The position numbers and the translations under genes are program-made. The notes under the pieces were generated by a model. The model ran no database searches and was not told the origin of the DNA. It was given only the letters and a program-made list of their open reading frames with translations. A stretch of DNA of 58,305 bases from Lachnospiraceae bacterium (GTDB lineage Bacteria > Bacillota > Clostridia > Lachnospirales > Lachnospiraceae): contig QXWV01000097.1 of NCBI GenBank assembly GCA_009911195.1, positions 1 to 58,305 on the forward strand, written 5' to 3'. The number at the start of each line of letters is the position of its first letter. The first letter of the stretch is position 1. This document shows, piece by piece, positions 17,996-27,298 of the stretch.

Positions 17996-18859
17996 TTGAA
18001 GGAAAAACTGAAATCATTTTCTTTTTTAGCCCCCGCATTATTGATTTATATTATCATCATTGTATTTCCCGGTATATACTCCATTATTTTAAGCTTCTTT
18101 GAATGGAATGGGGTATCGGAAAAGCGTTTTGTAGGGCTGGCCAATTATGTGAAGCTGTTCACCAATGATGATATTTTTAAAATTGCACTGAAAAATAATA
18201 TTATATGGATTGTCCTTACTGTATGTATTACGGTGGTGTTAGCGCTTATTCTGGCATTGGTGCTGAATGAGAAGTTTAAAGGGAGGATTGTATACCGGTC
18301 AATTTTTTATTTTCCGTATATGCTTTCCTGGATTGTAATAGGTATTATATGGAAATGGATGTATAATCCTAATTTCGGTATGATTAACACCTTTCTCGGG
18401 GCAGTGGGGCTGGATTCCCTAAAAGGCTCTTATTTATCCAACCCTAAAATTGCGCTTTACTGTATCTTTGCGGCCGCATTGTGGCAGGGATTAGGGCAGC
18501 CTATGCTTTATTTCCTGGCGGGCTTGCAGACGATGTCCTCCGATGTGTTGGAGGCGGCAAGGATAGATGGTGCAGGAAGGCTTAATCTGTTCATACGGAT
18601 TATTGTTCCTATGTTGAAAGAAACGTTTGTTATTGTGCTGGCAACCCAGATTATTGCGTCCATGAAAGTTTATGACATCATTTATGTTATGACAAACAGC
18701 GGACCGGCCAATGCCACACAGACGCTGGCTACTTATATGTACAACCAGACCTTCTCCTATAATAATCTGGGGATGGGAAGTACGGTTGCAACGATTATGG
18801 TAATTATTATGATGTTTATTATTGTTCCTTACGTTATATTCTCGACGAAGGAAGATTAG
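17996..18859 (+). CDS. sugar ABC transporter permease (MalF-like)
   Basis: The 287-residue membrane protein has about six transmembrane helices and the EAA loop LEAARIDGAGRL (around residue 180), where the ATPase would dock. It forms the translocation channel with the next gene. The start codon is TTG with GGGAGGG about 6 bases upstream, and no in-frame ATG fits. A TTG start and a preceding hairpin are both consistent with lower expression than the binding protein. Confidence 0.9.
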   Translation: MKEKLKSFSFLAPALLIYIIIIVFPGIYSIILSFFEWNGVSEKRFVGLANYVKLFTNDDIFKIALKNNIIWIVLTVCITVVLALILALVLNEKFKGRIVYRSIFYFPYMLSWIVIGIIWKWMYNPNFGMINTFLGAVGLDSLKGSYLSNPKIALYCIFAAALWQGLGQPMLYFLAGLQTMSSDVLEAARIDGAGRLNLFIRIIVPMLKETFVIVLATQIIASMKVYDIIYVMTNSGPANATQTLATYMYNQTFSYNNLGMGSTVATIMVIIMMFIIVPYVIFSTKED

Positions 18860-18875
18860 GAAGGAGAAGCAGAAG

Positions 18876-19703
18876 ATGAATAAAACAGGTAGAAAAATAT
18901 GGTTTTACGTAATCCTGACAGTAGTTGCCGTGTTCTGGCTTCTTCCTCTGGTGATGTTGGTGTTATCAGCCATCAGAAGCACCAGTGATTTCTATGCGAA
19001 GCTGAACCTATTTTCCATACCGGAGAAAATACAGTGGAGCAATTTCACAGATGCCTGGACAGATGGAAATCTGGGCAGATATTTGTTCAACGGTATCAGG
19101 ACATGTCTGATAAAAGTACCCCTGGGCGTGCTGATTTCTTCTATGTGCGCGTTTGCTCTCACCAGGCTGGATATACCCCACAGCAATGGGATATTTATCT
19201 TCATCCTGGTAGGTATGATGCTGCCCATACAGATGGCCCTGATTCCGCTGAATATTATGTATTCCAGGCTGAACTTGAGCAATACGTATTTTAGCCTGAT
19301 ATTTACTTACATCGGTTTTGGGATTTCCCTTGGCACGCTTGTATTCCGGGGATTCTTCCGCTCCATCCCAAAGGAGCTGGATGAGGCTGCGGCGATGGAT
19401 GGCTGCGGAAAATACAGGCTTTATGCCAACATTATTATGCCGGTGGCAAAGCCTGCGGTGGCGACCATGTTTATTTTGGACTTTTTGAATACATGGAATG
19501 AATTCCTGCTGCAGAGCGTATTGATTACAAAGGATACGATGAAAACTGTACCCAACGGGCTAATCAGCTTCATGGGGGAATTCAGCACGGACTATGGGCT
19601 TTTGAGTGCGGGGGTGTTGATTTCCATAATCCCGGTACTGATTGTCTATCTGGTATTCCAGAGGCAGTTTGTGGAAGGCATGGCAGGAGCCGTTAAAACT
19701 TGA
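18876..19703 (+). CDS. sugar ABC transporter permease (MalG-like)
   Basis: The 275-residue membrane protein is the partner of the preceding permease. It has six predicted helices and the EAA loop LDEAAAMDGCGKYRLY near residue 168. AAGGAG stands 9 bases before the ATG at 18876, 16 bases after the previous stop. No ATP-binding subunit is encoded in the cluster. In many Firmicutes, CUT1 importers share an ATPase (MsmX/MsiK type) encoded elsewhere. Confidence 0.92.
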   Translation: MNKTGRKIWFYVILTVVAVFWLLPLVMLVLSAIRSTSDFYAKLNLFSIPEKIQWSNFTDAWTDGNLGRYLFNGIRTCLIKVPLGVLISSMCAFALTRLDIPHSNGIFIFILVGMMLPIQMALIPLNIMYSRLNLSNTYFSLIFTYIGFGISLGTLVFRGFFRSIPKELDEAAAMDGCGKYRLYANIIMPVAKPAVATMFILDFLNTWNEFLLQSVLITKDTMKTVPNGLISFMGEFSTDYGLLSAGVLISIIPVLIVYLVFQRQFVEGMAGAVKT

Positions 19704-19732
19704 AAAAGAACTGTAAATAAAGAAAGGGTAAT

Positions 19733-20647
19733 ATGGTATATGATAATTATAGCTACCGTATACCGGAGGGGAAAAGGCTTCGCCTGCTGATGGATTCGGA
19801 TGCGGCTAATGAAGCGGATGACCCTTTCGCCATAGTGCATGGGCTGCTGAGCCCTAAATTCGATAACAGGGGGATTATTGCTGCCCATTTCGGGACGGCC
19901 AGAAGCAACACCAGTATGGAGGATAGCTACCAAAGGATAAGGAAGCTTTTAGGGCATATGGGCTTTCCGGCGGAGCTTGCATACAAAGGTGCAGATTGTG
20001 CCATGGAAGGGGAAAAAGTTCCGTTTCTTTCGGAAGGTGGCAGAAAGATTATCGAAGAGGCGATGCGCACGGATACGGAAGAAGCATTGTTTGTAGTTTT
20101 TATGGGGCCGCTGACGGATATGGCCCAGGCTTATCTGGCGGAGCCAGGTATTGCAAAGCGGCTCACCTGTGTCTGGATAGGAGGAGGGAAGTATCCGGAA
20201 GGCGGGTTTGAATATAATCTGAGCAATGATATACAGGCGGCAAATATAGTAATGGAATCGGATATTCCCCTTTGGCAAATCCCCCGGGATGTATATTCTG
20301 AAGTCATTGTTTCCATGGCAGAACTGGAATGCCGGGTGAAAAATTGCGGCAAACTGGGGAAATATCTGTTTGAACAGTTGGAAAAGTGCAGCCATACGCC
20401 GGCTTCTATGGCTACGAACCGGACAGGGGAGTTTTGGTGTCTGGGGGATTCGCCGGCGGTTGGTGTTCTCCTCTTGGACCAGTTGTTCGGCTATCATTAT
20501 GGGGCTGCTCCTTCCATAAAGGAGGATATGGCATATGGGGAAGGGAAACCGGGCCGCCTGATAAAAATATATGAACGCGTGAATACGCGCTACATACTGG
20601 AAGATTTTTATGCAAAGCTTATGTTGTTTGGGATGGAAAGGAGATAG
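19733..20647 (+). CDS. nucleoside hydrolase family protein
   Basis: The 304-residue protein belongs to the inosine-uridine nucleoside hydrolase fold. The N-terminal calcium-binding motif is [11 protein letters not shown] (21-31), the longer variant of the DTDPGxDD motif. FMGPLTDMA and the Asn-containing segment [11 protein letters not shown] follow. These enzymes cleave the N-glycosidic bond of ribosides. Here it stands between importer and lactonase-like genes, so it may act on another ribosyl or pentosyl compound. AAAGGG precedes the start. It is in the same operon as its neighbours. Confidence 0.82.
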   Translation: MVYDNYSYRIPEGKRLRLLMDSDAANEADDPFAIVHGLLSPKFDNRGIIAAHFGTARSNTSMEDSYQRIRKLLGHMGFPAELAYKGADCAMEGEKVPFLSEGGRKIIEEAMRTDTEEALFVVFMGPLTDMAQAYLAEPGIAKRLTCVWIGGGKYPEGGFEYNLSNDIQAANIVMESDIPLWQIPRDVYSEVIVSMAELECRVKNCGKLGKYLFEQLEKCSHTPASMATNRTGEFWCLGDSPAVGVLLLDQLFGYHYGAAPSIKEDMAYGEGKPGRLIKIYERVNTRYILEDFYAKLMLFGMERR

Positions 20648-20655
20648 GAGCGAGG

Positions 20656-21720
20656 ATGTCTAAAATAGATGAAATTACGAGGGAAAGCTGGATTATGAAT
20701 AGCTGCCCGGAATGGGGCACATGGTTAAATGAGGAAATTGAACAGGAGGAGGTTAAACCCGGTACGGTAGCTATGTGGTGGCTGGGTTGTACCGGCTTGT
20801 GGGTGAAAACGCCAGGGGGATGCGATATTAGCATAGACCTTTGGGTGGGCAACGGGAAGCGGACGAAAAAAAATAAATATATGGCGAAGGGGCATCAGAT
20901 GGCTAATATGTGCGGTGGGCGCTTGCTTCAGCCGAACTTGCGGGCCGTTCCTTTCGTTATCGACCCTTTTGCCGTGAAGAAAGTGGATGCGGTGCTGGCG
21001 ACCCATTACCACCAGGACCATATGGACCCCAATTATGCAGCGGCCGTTTTGAAGAATATTGAGGAGAAAGTGCCCTTTATCGGTCCTAAAGAGTCGGTGA
21101 AGCTCTGGCGCTCCTGGGGGGTTCCGGAGGAACGGTTTATAGAGGTGAAGCCTGGAGATACAGTACGCATTAAGGATATTGAGATTGTGGTATTAGAATC
21201 TTTTGACCGGACCTGCCTGGTGACAACTAATGGGGAAGAAGATATACGGGGCGTCTGTCCGGACGATATGGACGAAAAAGCAGTAAATTACCTGATTAAA
21301 ACGCCGGGCGGCAATATTTACCACAGCGGTGACAGCCATTATTCCATTTATTTTGCAAAGCATGGCAAAGACCACAAGGTAGATGTGGCGTTTGGCTCTT
21401 ACGGGGAAAATCCGGTAGGAGTTGCCGATAAGATGACCTCCTGTGATATCCTGCGGATGGCGGAAGCGCTGCGTTGTAAGGTGGTAATACCGATTCACTA
21501 TGATGTATGGACTAATTTCATGGCGGATACCCGGGAAATAGAGATGCTGTATGAGATGAGGAAGAACCGCCTGGATTATCAGTTCCACCCGTTCCTATGG
21601 GAAGTAGGGGGGAAATATGTGTATCCTACCGATAAGGAACGCAGGCAATACCATCATGACAGAGGATTTTCCGACTGCTTTGCGGAAGAACCCAATACGC
21701 CTTTCCGTTCTATTTTATAA
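20656..21720 (+). CDS. UlaG-like metallo-beta-lactamase-fold lactonase
   Basis: The 354-residue protein has the same length as L-ascorbate-6-phosphate lactonase UlaG. The metal motif is HYHQDH (His117, His119, Asp121, His122), with HSGDSHYS and PIHYDVW further on. UlaG opens a sugar-acid lactone in the cytoplasm. In this cluster the sugar enters by an ABC importer rather than a PTS. The real substrate may therefore be an unphosphorylated lactone or cyclic ester. The start has GGAGCGAGG just upstream, 8 bases after the nucleoside hydrolase gene. Confidence 0.85.
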   Translation: MSKIDEITRESWIMNSCPEWGTWLNEEIEQEEVKPGTVAMWWLGCTGLWVKTPGGCDISIDLWVGNGKRTKKNKYMAKGHQMANMCGGRLLQPNLRAVPFVIDPFAVKKVDAVLATHYHQDHMDPNYAAAVLKNIEEKVPFIGPKESVKLWRSWGVPEERFIEVKPGDTVRIKDIEIVVLESFDRTCLVTTNGEEDIRGVCPDDMDEKAVNYLIKTPGGNIYHSGDSHYSIYFAKHGKDHKVDVAFGSYGENPVGVADKMTSCDILRMAEALRCKVVIPIHYDVWTNFMADTREIEMLYEMRKNRLDYQFHPFLWEVGGKYVYPTDKERRQYHHDRGFSDCFAEEPNTPFRSIL

Positions 21721-21755
21721 GAGGGAAAGTGAGCCACAGTTTTTTAGGTGATGAA

Positions 21756-24700
21756 ATGAAAGAGTTTTCGTTGGATGAATTTAAGAATCCCCCAAGGGAA
21801 TTCCGGGGAATGCCCTTTTGGTCCTGGAACTGTAAGCTGGACGGGGAGGAACTGGCGCGCCAGATAGAAGAATTAAAAGAAATGGGGTTTGGGGGTTTTT
21901 TCATGCATGTGCGTACAGGTATGGATACCCCCTATCTGAGCGATGAATATATGGGGATTGTCAAAGGATGTGTTAAGAAGGCCAAGGTGGAGGGTATGCT
22001 GGCGTGCCTGTATGACGAGGACAGGTGGTCATCGGGGGCAGCAGGAGGTCTTGTGACTAAGGAAGAAAAGTACCGCCAGAAATATTTATTGTTTACGCCT
22101 TGGCCTTATGAAGAAAAAGGCGGGATGGAAACGCCGGGAGGATTTTTAAGCCAGCCTCTGCGGAACGGAAAAGGAAAATTGCTGGCCAGGTATGTGGTTA
22201 TTCTGGACGGGGAAGGGTATCTGGAAAAATACCGCATGCTGGAGGAGGGGGATGAAGGCGAAGGGAATATCTGGTATGCCTATTTGGAAACTGCCGGGGA
22301 TAATCCATGGTACAATGGCCAGGCTTATAGCGATACGTTGAGCAAAGAGGCGGTGGAACGTTTCCTCCAGGTTACTCATGAAAAATATAAGGAGTGGGTG
22401 GGGGAGGATTTCGGGGAGGCTATTCCCTTTGTTTTTACGGACGAACCCCAGTTTGCCAGAAAGCATACGCTGGATTTTGCAGAGGGGAAAAAGGATGTGA
22501 CGATGCCGTGGACGGATGACTGCGAGGAAAGCTATGCGGATAAGTATGGCGAGAGCCTGCTGGCAGCCTTGCCGGAACTGTTTTGGGAATTGCCGGAAAG
22601 GAAAATTTCCAGGACGAGATACCGGTATCACGATTATATTGCCCAGCGGTTTGCGGAAGCTTTTGCCTGTACTTATGGAAGGTGGTGCGAAAAGAACGGT
22701 ATTGGTTTTACGGGGCATCTGATGGAAGAGCCGACTCTGGAGTCCCAGTGTGCGGCAGTGGGGGAAACAATGCGTTCCTATGGAAGCTTTTCGTTGCCGG
22801 GAATCGATATGCTCCGGAGGGATTTGGAGTATACTACGGCGAAGCAGGCGCAGTCTATATCCCGTCAGAACGGGCAAAAGGGGATTTCCAGCGAACTGTA
22901 CGGAGTGACAGGATGGGATACGGATTTCAGGGATTATAAATTTTATGGCGACTGGCAGGCAGCTTTGGGGGTGGTACTGCGGATTCCACACCTTTCCTGG
23001 GTATCCATGAAGGGGGAAGCGAAAAGGGATTTTCCCGCCACTTTCGGCTATCAATCCCCGTGGTATAAGAAATTCGGCTATGTGGAAGAACATTTTGCCA
23101 GGGTGAATATGGCTATGGCCAGGGGGAAGGCTATTGCGCGAATCGGCGTGATTCACCCTATAGAAAGCTTTTGGCTGCATTGGGGGCCGACGGAGCAGAC
23201 TGAGGGAATCAGAAAACGGCTGGATGAGAATTTTCAGAACCTTACGGAATGGCTTTTGTTTGGCGGAATGGATTTTGACTTTATATGCGAAAGCAAGCTG
23301 CCGGAACAGTGTGCCCAAGGGGGATTGCCATTTGCAGTAGGTAAAATGGAATACGAAGCGATAATTGTTCCGGGATGTGAGACGCTGCGCCGAAGTACAG
23401 TGGAATGGCTGGAAGCTTTTAAAGCCGCCGGAGGGTATCTTGTTTTTATGGGGGAAGCGCCGTCATGGATGGATGGAATGGAATCGTCCAGGCCGGAAAA
23501 CCTTTATGCCTCTGCCCGCGCGATTCCTTTTGAACGCTATGCATTGCTGGAGGAACTGAAGGGTTTTAGGGAAGTGGAAATCCGGGAAGAGAACGGGATG
23601 CTGGCAGAGGATATGCTTTATCAGATGAGAGAGGAAGCGAGCCAAGGGGGAATTGTTCGTTGGCTGTTTATTGCCAGGGGTAAGAGACCTTATAATAAGG
23701 ATATGGGGCGGAGAAGGAAAATCAGGATAAAAATCCGGGGTGGTTATATTCCAGAGTTTTTGGATACTGTGTCCGGGGAATGCCGAAGGGTTTATTGCTG
23801 TCAGGAGAAGGGATGGACAGTGGTGGAGCATATTTTTTATGATTATGACAGTGTGCTTCTTAGGTTAAATGGAACAGTAGAGGATATTCTGTGGAAGGCA
23901 TCGGGAATAGGGGAACCGGATGGGGAAAGCGTATTGGGGACGGAAGAAACGGCCATAAATCCTCTGGTGGAATATGTGCTGGGAGAGCCTAACGTGCTTG
24001 TATTGGATAAGGCGGAATATTATCTGGCCAAGGATGACGGGGAACAGGAAATAACATACGAACCGGAAACGGAGCTGCTTCGGGCGGATGGAAATATCAG
24101 GAAATCTTTGGGATGGATGGTAAGGGGGGCGGCCATCCCACAGCCCTGGGTAAGGAAAAAGGAAAAAGCCGTGCATCGGCTTTACTTGCGGTTTACTATA
24201 GAAAGCGAAATAGATTGCCGGCAGGTATGGCTTGCTATGGAAGAAGTACATTCGGCCCATATTATCTGGAATGGCGGTGAAGTGGCAAAGAAACCGGATG
24301 CCGGCTGGTACACGGACCGGGCGATTCGTAAAATAGCGCTTCCCGGGTTGAAAATGGGGAAAAATGTTCTGGAACTGATTCTTCCTTTCGGAAAGGAAAC
24401 TAATACGGAATGGTGTTATCTTCTCGGCGCATTCGGAGTTCGGGTGATGGGGGAAAAGAAAATCATCACAGCCATGCCGGAGCGTGTCGGGTTTGGTAAC
24501 CTGACAGGGCAGGGATTCCCTTTTTATGGAGGGAGCATTTGCTACCGGATTCCGTTTTGGACCAAGGGAGGGAATGCCTATGTGAGGATTCCCCACTACC
24601 GCAGCGCAGTGCTGGAAGTGAGGGTGGACGAATTGGGAAGGAAAACGATAGCATATCCGCCGTATGAAACCGGCCTTGGAAAAATAGAAGAGGGGGAACA

Positions 24701-24896
24701 TATGCTGGAAGTGACTGCATATATTTCCCGCTATAATGCCTTTGGGCCTCTTCACCAGGCAGATGCTAAGGACGAGTGGTGTGGGCCGGATGCATGGAGG
24801 ACGCAGGGGGATGCATGGACAGACTCTTACCGTTTGGCTTCTGCCGGTTTGCTTTCAGCGCCGGTGATTACAGTGGAAAACGGGGTGGCCGGATGA
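21756..24896 (+). CDS. second GH106-like glycoside hydrolase, cytoplasmic
   Basis: The 1046-residue protein is a diverged paralogue of the enzyme at 210. Shared landmarks are PFWSWN near the start, GGFFMHVRTGMDTPYLSD, FTDEPQF (227-233, with Glu230 matching Glu231 of the first), FTGHLMEEP and SELYGVTGWD. C-terminal beta-sandwich domains (HMLEVTAYISRYNAFGPLH) may bind sugar. It lacks a signal peptide. The start at 21756 (AGGTG upstream) is preferred to GTG at 21729 because it matches the N-terminus of the paralogue. It follows the lactonase gene closely and probably belongs to the importer operon, cleaving the imported glycoside. Confidence 0.7.
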   Translation: MKEFSLDEFKNPPREFRGMPFWSWNCKLDGEELARQIEELKEMGFGGFFMHVRTGMDTPYLSDEYMGIVKGCVKKAKVEGMLACLYDEDRWSSGAAGGLVTKEEKYRQKYLLFTPWPYEEKGGMETPGGFLSQPLRNGKGKLLARYVVILDGEGYLEKYRMLEEGDEGEGNIWYAYLETAGDNPWYNGQAYSDTLSKEAVERFLQVTHEKYKEWVGEDFGEAIPFVFTDEPQFARKHTLDFAEGKKDVTMPWTDDCEESYADKYGESLLAALPELFWELPERKISRTRYRYHDYIAQRFAEAFACTYGRWCEKNGIGFTGHLMEEPTLESQCAAVGETMRSYGSFSLPGIDMLRRDLEYTTAKQAQSISRQNGQKGISSELYGVTGWDTDFRDYKFYGDWQAALGVVLRIPHLSWVSMKGEAKRDFPATFGYQSPWYKKFGYVEEHFARVNMAMARGKAIARIGVIHPIESFWLHWGPTEQTEGIRKRLDENFQNLTEWLLFGGMDFDFICESKLPEQCAQGGLPFAVGKMEYEAIIVPGCETLRRSTVEWLEAFKAAGGYLVFMGEAPSWMDGMESSRPENLYASARAIPFERYALLEELKGFREVEIREENGMLAEDMLYQMREEASQGGIVRWLFIARGKRPYNKDMGRRRKIRIKIRGGYIPEFLDTVSGECRRVYCCQEKGWTVVEHIFYDYDSVLLRLNGTVEDILWKASGIGEPDGESVLGTEETAINPLVEYVLGEPNVLVLDKAEYYLAKDDGEQEITYEPETELLRADGNIRKSLGWMVRGAAIPQPWVRKKEKAVHRLYLRFTIESEIDCRQVWLAMEEVHSAHIIWNGGEVAKKPDAGWYTDRAIRKIALPGLKMGKNVLELILPFGKETNTEWCYLLGAFGVRVMGEKKIITAMPERVGFGNLTGQGFPFYGGSICYRIPFWTKGGNAYVRIPHYRSAVLEVRVDELGRKTIAYPPYETGLGKIEEGEHMLEVTAYISRYNAFGPLHQADAKDEWCGPDAWRTQGDAWTDSYRLASAGLLSAPVITVENGVAG

Positions 24897-24958
24897 ATTT
24901 ATGGGAATCTTTTGCAGCGTCCGAAAAGTGGTTGGCTGGGGAGGGGGATGAATTATAG
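24893..24958 (+). CDS. 21-codon ORF, possible gene remnant
   Basis: An ATG overlaps the stop of the GH gene (ATGA) and opens a frame of 21 codons beginning MNLWESFAASEKW, ending at TAG. It runs 6 bases into the 3' end of the convergent DeoR gene. The overlap is typical of translational coupling, so it may be the stump of a further operon gene cut off by a rearrangement. It may also be meaningless. Confidence 0.25.
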   Translation: MNLWESFAASEKWLAGEGDEL

Positions 24959-25759
24959 GGCATCCACCAGAATAACGTTTATACCGGCTTTTTCCAGTTT
25001 TTCCAGCTCCTTTTTATCGCTTTTGGAGTCAGTAATCAGGTAGGTGACATCGGAGATATCTGCAAAATGGAAGTTATGCTCGATTCCTACTTTACGATGG
25101 TCAGCCACAATAATTACCGGGCCGGTACATTTTCGTATCATGGCCCGGTTGATGGGCGGGTCCTGGATGGCCATGGAGGTCAGGCCATGTTCTGCACTGA
25201 TGCCGCTGACGCCGAGAATGCATTTGGTAGCGGCGGTGCGGTTAATATTTTCGATAGCGAAATTGCCGGTTAAGGATAATTTGGTATTGTCAAAGGAGGA
25301 AAGGGGCGAAACCTCCCCTCCCACCAATACCAGTTCGGTGCCCGGATTTCTTGGCGTCATCAGGCTTTTCCCGTTATTGGTGACAATAATGGCAGAAATA
25401 TCTTTAATGTGGGGATATATGCGCAATGCGGTGGAGCTGGCATTTATAAATACAGTATCCCCATTCTCAATCATGTTGGCGGCTTGGCGTGCAATGGCTT
25501 CTTTTGCATCCAGATTGCTCATGGAACAGAGTTTCTTATCAAACTGGGGCAAATATTTTTTTTCGTTGCTCAAGCCGATATTATTGAACACAAGTTTGAT
25601 ATCGCCGCTTTTTTTCAGGGCACTGATATCCCTTCTGGCAGTGGCTTCTGAAATCTGGAATTCTTTTGCAATTTCTGCAATATTCGCGTAAGTATGTTTC
25701 TGTAAATATTCGAGAATCAGGCTTTGCCTGCTTAAAACGTCGGATTTGCTGCGCTTCAT
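24953..25759 (-). CDS. DeoR/GlpR family transcriptional regulator
   Basis: The 268-residue protein has an N-terminal winged helix (about 10-60, ANIAEIAKEFQISEATARRD) and a DeoR C-terminal sugar-phosphate sensor with GDTVFINASSTALRI, VGGEV and DHRKVG. These regulators usually repress a catabolic operon until a sugar phosphate binds. AAGGAG is 10 bases upstream of the ATG. It is divergent from the UlaE-like epimerase across a 401-bp gap with a long palindrome, which makes that gene and itself the probable targets. Confidence 0.9.
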   Translation of the reverse strand: MKRSKSDVLSRQSLILEYLQKHTYANIAEIAKEFQISEATARRDISALKKSGDIKLVFNNIGLSNEKKYLPQFDKKLCSMSNLDAKEAIARQAANMIENGDTVFINASSTALRIYPHIKDISAIIVTNNGKSLMTPRNPGTELVLVGGEVSPLSSFDNTKLSLTGNFAIENINRTAATKCILGVSGISAEHGLTSMAIQDPPINRAMIRKCTGPVIIVADHRKVGIEHNFHFADISDVTYLITDSKSDKKELEKLEKAGINVILVDAL

Positions 25760-25796
25760 TTTGAGGACTCCTTTCGTGGATTAGCCGTTTTAGGAT

Positions 25797-25857
25797 GATG
25801 CTGGGGTCAAATGGCCTGTCCGGCGGCGCTGCCAAACAGGCCATTTGCCCCAACATC
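25797..25857. repeat. 61-bp hairpin flanked by 8-bp direct repeats
   Basis: GATGCTGGGG and CAAATGGCCTGT on the left pair with ACAGGCCATTTG, CCCC and AACATC on the right. TTTAGGAT occurs at 25789-25796 and again at 25858-25865, exactly at the hairpin borders, like a target-site duplication. It lies in the 5' region of the DeoR gene. Confidence 0.6.
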
Positions 25858-25907
25858 TTTAGGATTCGGGTGTCAAAAGCCCTGGCTGCGAAGTACGCAG
25901 GGCAATC
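25858..25907. repeat. copy of the dispersed palindromic repeat, plus orientation
   Basis: GGATTCGGGTGTCAAAAG (25862-25879) and CCTGGCTGCG (25881-25890) match the left arm at 11928-11956. The remainder is diverged. It directly follows the 61-bp hairpin in the DeoR-epimerase gap. Confidence 0.75.
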
Positions 25908-26008
25908 TGTATAAAAAGTTGCCAGATGCCCCGTTGTCTGCAGCGGGGGTATTGACTTTAATATAGCAGAGAAAATGCTGTATGTCAATTGTAATGATTG
26001 GAATAGTC

Positions 26009-26046
26009 ATATGCAATCATATAATTTTGATTATATGATTGCATAT
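26009..26046. promoter_or_regulatory. 38-bp palindromic operator candidate with extra half-sites
   Basis: Perfect 17-bp arms (26009-26025 and 26030-26046) flank TTTG. The core ATTATATGA recurs in direct orientation at 26083-26091 and 26112-26120, before the epimerase gene. This layout, in the gap between a DeoR regulator and its likely target, is what a cooperative operator would look like. Confidence 0.65.
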
Positions 26047-26160
26047 ACAAATATATATGAAGAAAACCAATTTTAATTGGGGATTATATGAATATACAAA
26101 TCTTAAAGGCTATTATATGATTAGAAATATAAATATAATGCAAAGGATGATGAAAAGGAT

Positions 26161-27021
26161 ATGTATACGGGGCAGAAGCAATACGAAATCGGATTGTATG
26201 AAAAAGCAGTACCGCCCGAATTGTCATGGCGGGATAAGCTGATGGCGGCAAAAGAGGCGGGTTTTGATTATATGGAAATCAGCATTGACGAGACGGAGGA
26301 AAAAATTGCCCGCCTGGATATGGGAAGGGAAGAATTGGAAAAGTTGGTACAAACGATGCATGAAGCCGGACTCCCGATTCGTTCCATGTGCCTTTCCGGG
26401 CATCGGAAAAACCCTTTAGGCAGCAGCTCGCCCCAAATAGAACAGCGGGCTATGGAAATGATGGAAAAAGCTATCGATTTGGCGGATGAACTGGGAATAC
26501 GGATGATTCAGTTGGCAGGTTATGATGTATATTATGAAAAGGGCACGGAAAAAACCCGTCAACGATTCAAAAAAAATCTGGCAAAGGCTGTGGGCATGGC
26601 GGCTAAAAAGGGAGTGATGCTGGGCTTTGAAACAATGGAAACGGAATTTATGAATACAGTCTCCAAATCCATGGAGTTTGTACAGGAGATGGATTCCATT
26701 TATCTGGGCATTTACCCGGATGTAGGGAATCTGACAAATGCTTCCTGCTTGTACCATTCCAATATAGAGGAAGATATTCTGAAAGGGAAGGGGCACATAG
26801 CAGCCGTACATTTGAAGGAAACAAAACCGGGTATATTCCGCGAAGTTCCCTTTGGCACAGGCCATGTGGATTTCCCTAAAATGATTTCCGTTTTCTGGGA
26901 AATGGGTGTCCGGAGGTATGTGACGGAACTCTGGTATACAGGGAACGCTGACTGGAAGAAAGATATTCTGGATGCCAGGGAGCGGATGGACAGGATTTTG
27001 GCAGAATGTGAAAGAAATTAA
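26161..27021 (+). CDS. L-ribulose-5-phosphate 3-epimerase (UlaE/SgbU family)
   Basis: The 286-residue TIM-barrel protein would interconvert L-xylulose 5-phosphate and L-ribulose 5-phosphate. The N-terminus IGLYEKA and the MCLSGHRKNPLGS segment are family-typical. Metal ligands are expected in GFETMET, YPDVGN, AVHLKE and VTELWY, all present. The ribosome binding site is weak (AAAAGGAT close to the ATG). It is transcribed away from DeoR. Together with the UlaG-like lactonase it recalls the ascorbate/L-xylulose route, but no UlaD decarboxylase or kinase is seen in the window. Confidence 0.87.
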   Translation: MYTGQKQYEIGLYEKAVPPELSWRDKLMAAKEAGFDYMEISIDETEEKIARLDMGREELEKLVQTMHEAGLPIRSMCLSGHRKNPLGSSSPQIEQRAMEMMEKAIDLADELGIRMIQLAGYDVYYEKGTEKTRQRFKKNLAKAVGMAAKKGVMLGFETMETEFMNTVSKSMEFVQEMDSIYLGIYPDVGNLTNASCLYHSNIEEDILKGKGHIAAVHLKETKPGIFREVPFGTGHVDFPKMISVFWEMGVRRYVTELWYTGNADWKKDILDARERMDRILAECERN

Positions 27022-27026
27022 TCTTT

Positions 27027-27071
27027 GAGGGGCATGTGTCGGCCGGATGTAAGGGCTGCTGCATGCCCCTC
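27027..27071 (+). terminator. hairpin after the epimerase gene, possible terminator
   Basis: A perfect 10-bp stem GAGGGGCATG (27027-27036) / CATGCCCCTC (27062-27071) starts 6 bases after the stop. The following ATATTTG is only moderately T-rich. Confidence 0.5.
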
Positions 27072-27093
27072 ATATTTGACTTCGATACTTTGC

Positions 27094-27172
27094 GGAAGTC
27101 AATTTTCATGGGCAGCGCATCGGGCAGGGCGGTTGGTTCAGGCACCGTCCATGAAAACTGATTTCCGTGTCG
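27094..27172. repeat. dispersed palindromic element, second family, copy 1
   Basis: GGAAGTCAATTTTCATGG (27094-27111) is mirrored by CCATGAAAACTGATTTCC (27149-27166), with a GC-rich middle. The left 34 bases match the reverse complement of 50781-50814 at 32 positions. It lies between the epimerase and the RpiR regulator. Confidence 0.75.
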
Positions 27173-27298
27173 ATGCCGATATTTATATTGACTACCGGCC
27201 TTCGATTCGGTAATATAAAATAGGTATCAGCCCTGATGTATGATAGGAAAGGGCTTTGTTGTATTTGTTTTATCTCCTGTAGAATAGGGATACATAGG

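Noticed and set aside
22146-23318. 390-codon open frame on the minus strand
   Set aside because: It is antisense to the second GH106-like gene and shows no domain.
20656-27021. Full L-ascorbate (ula) operon
   Set aside because: Only UlaG-like and UlaE-like proteins are present. The PTS genes, UlaD and UlaF are missing and the importer is of ABC type.
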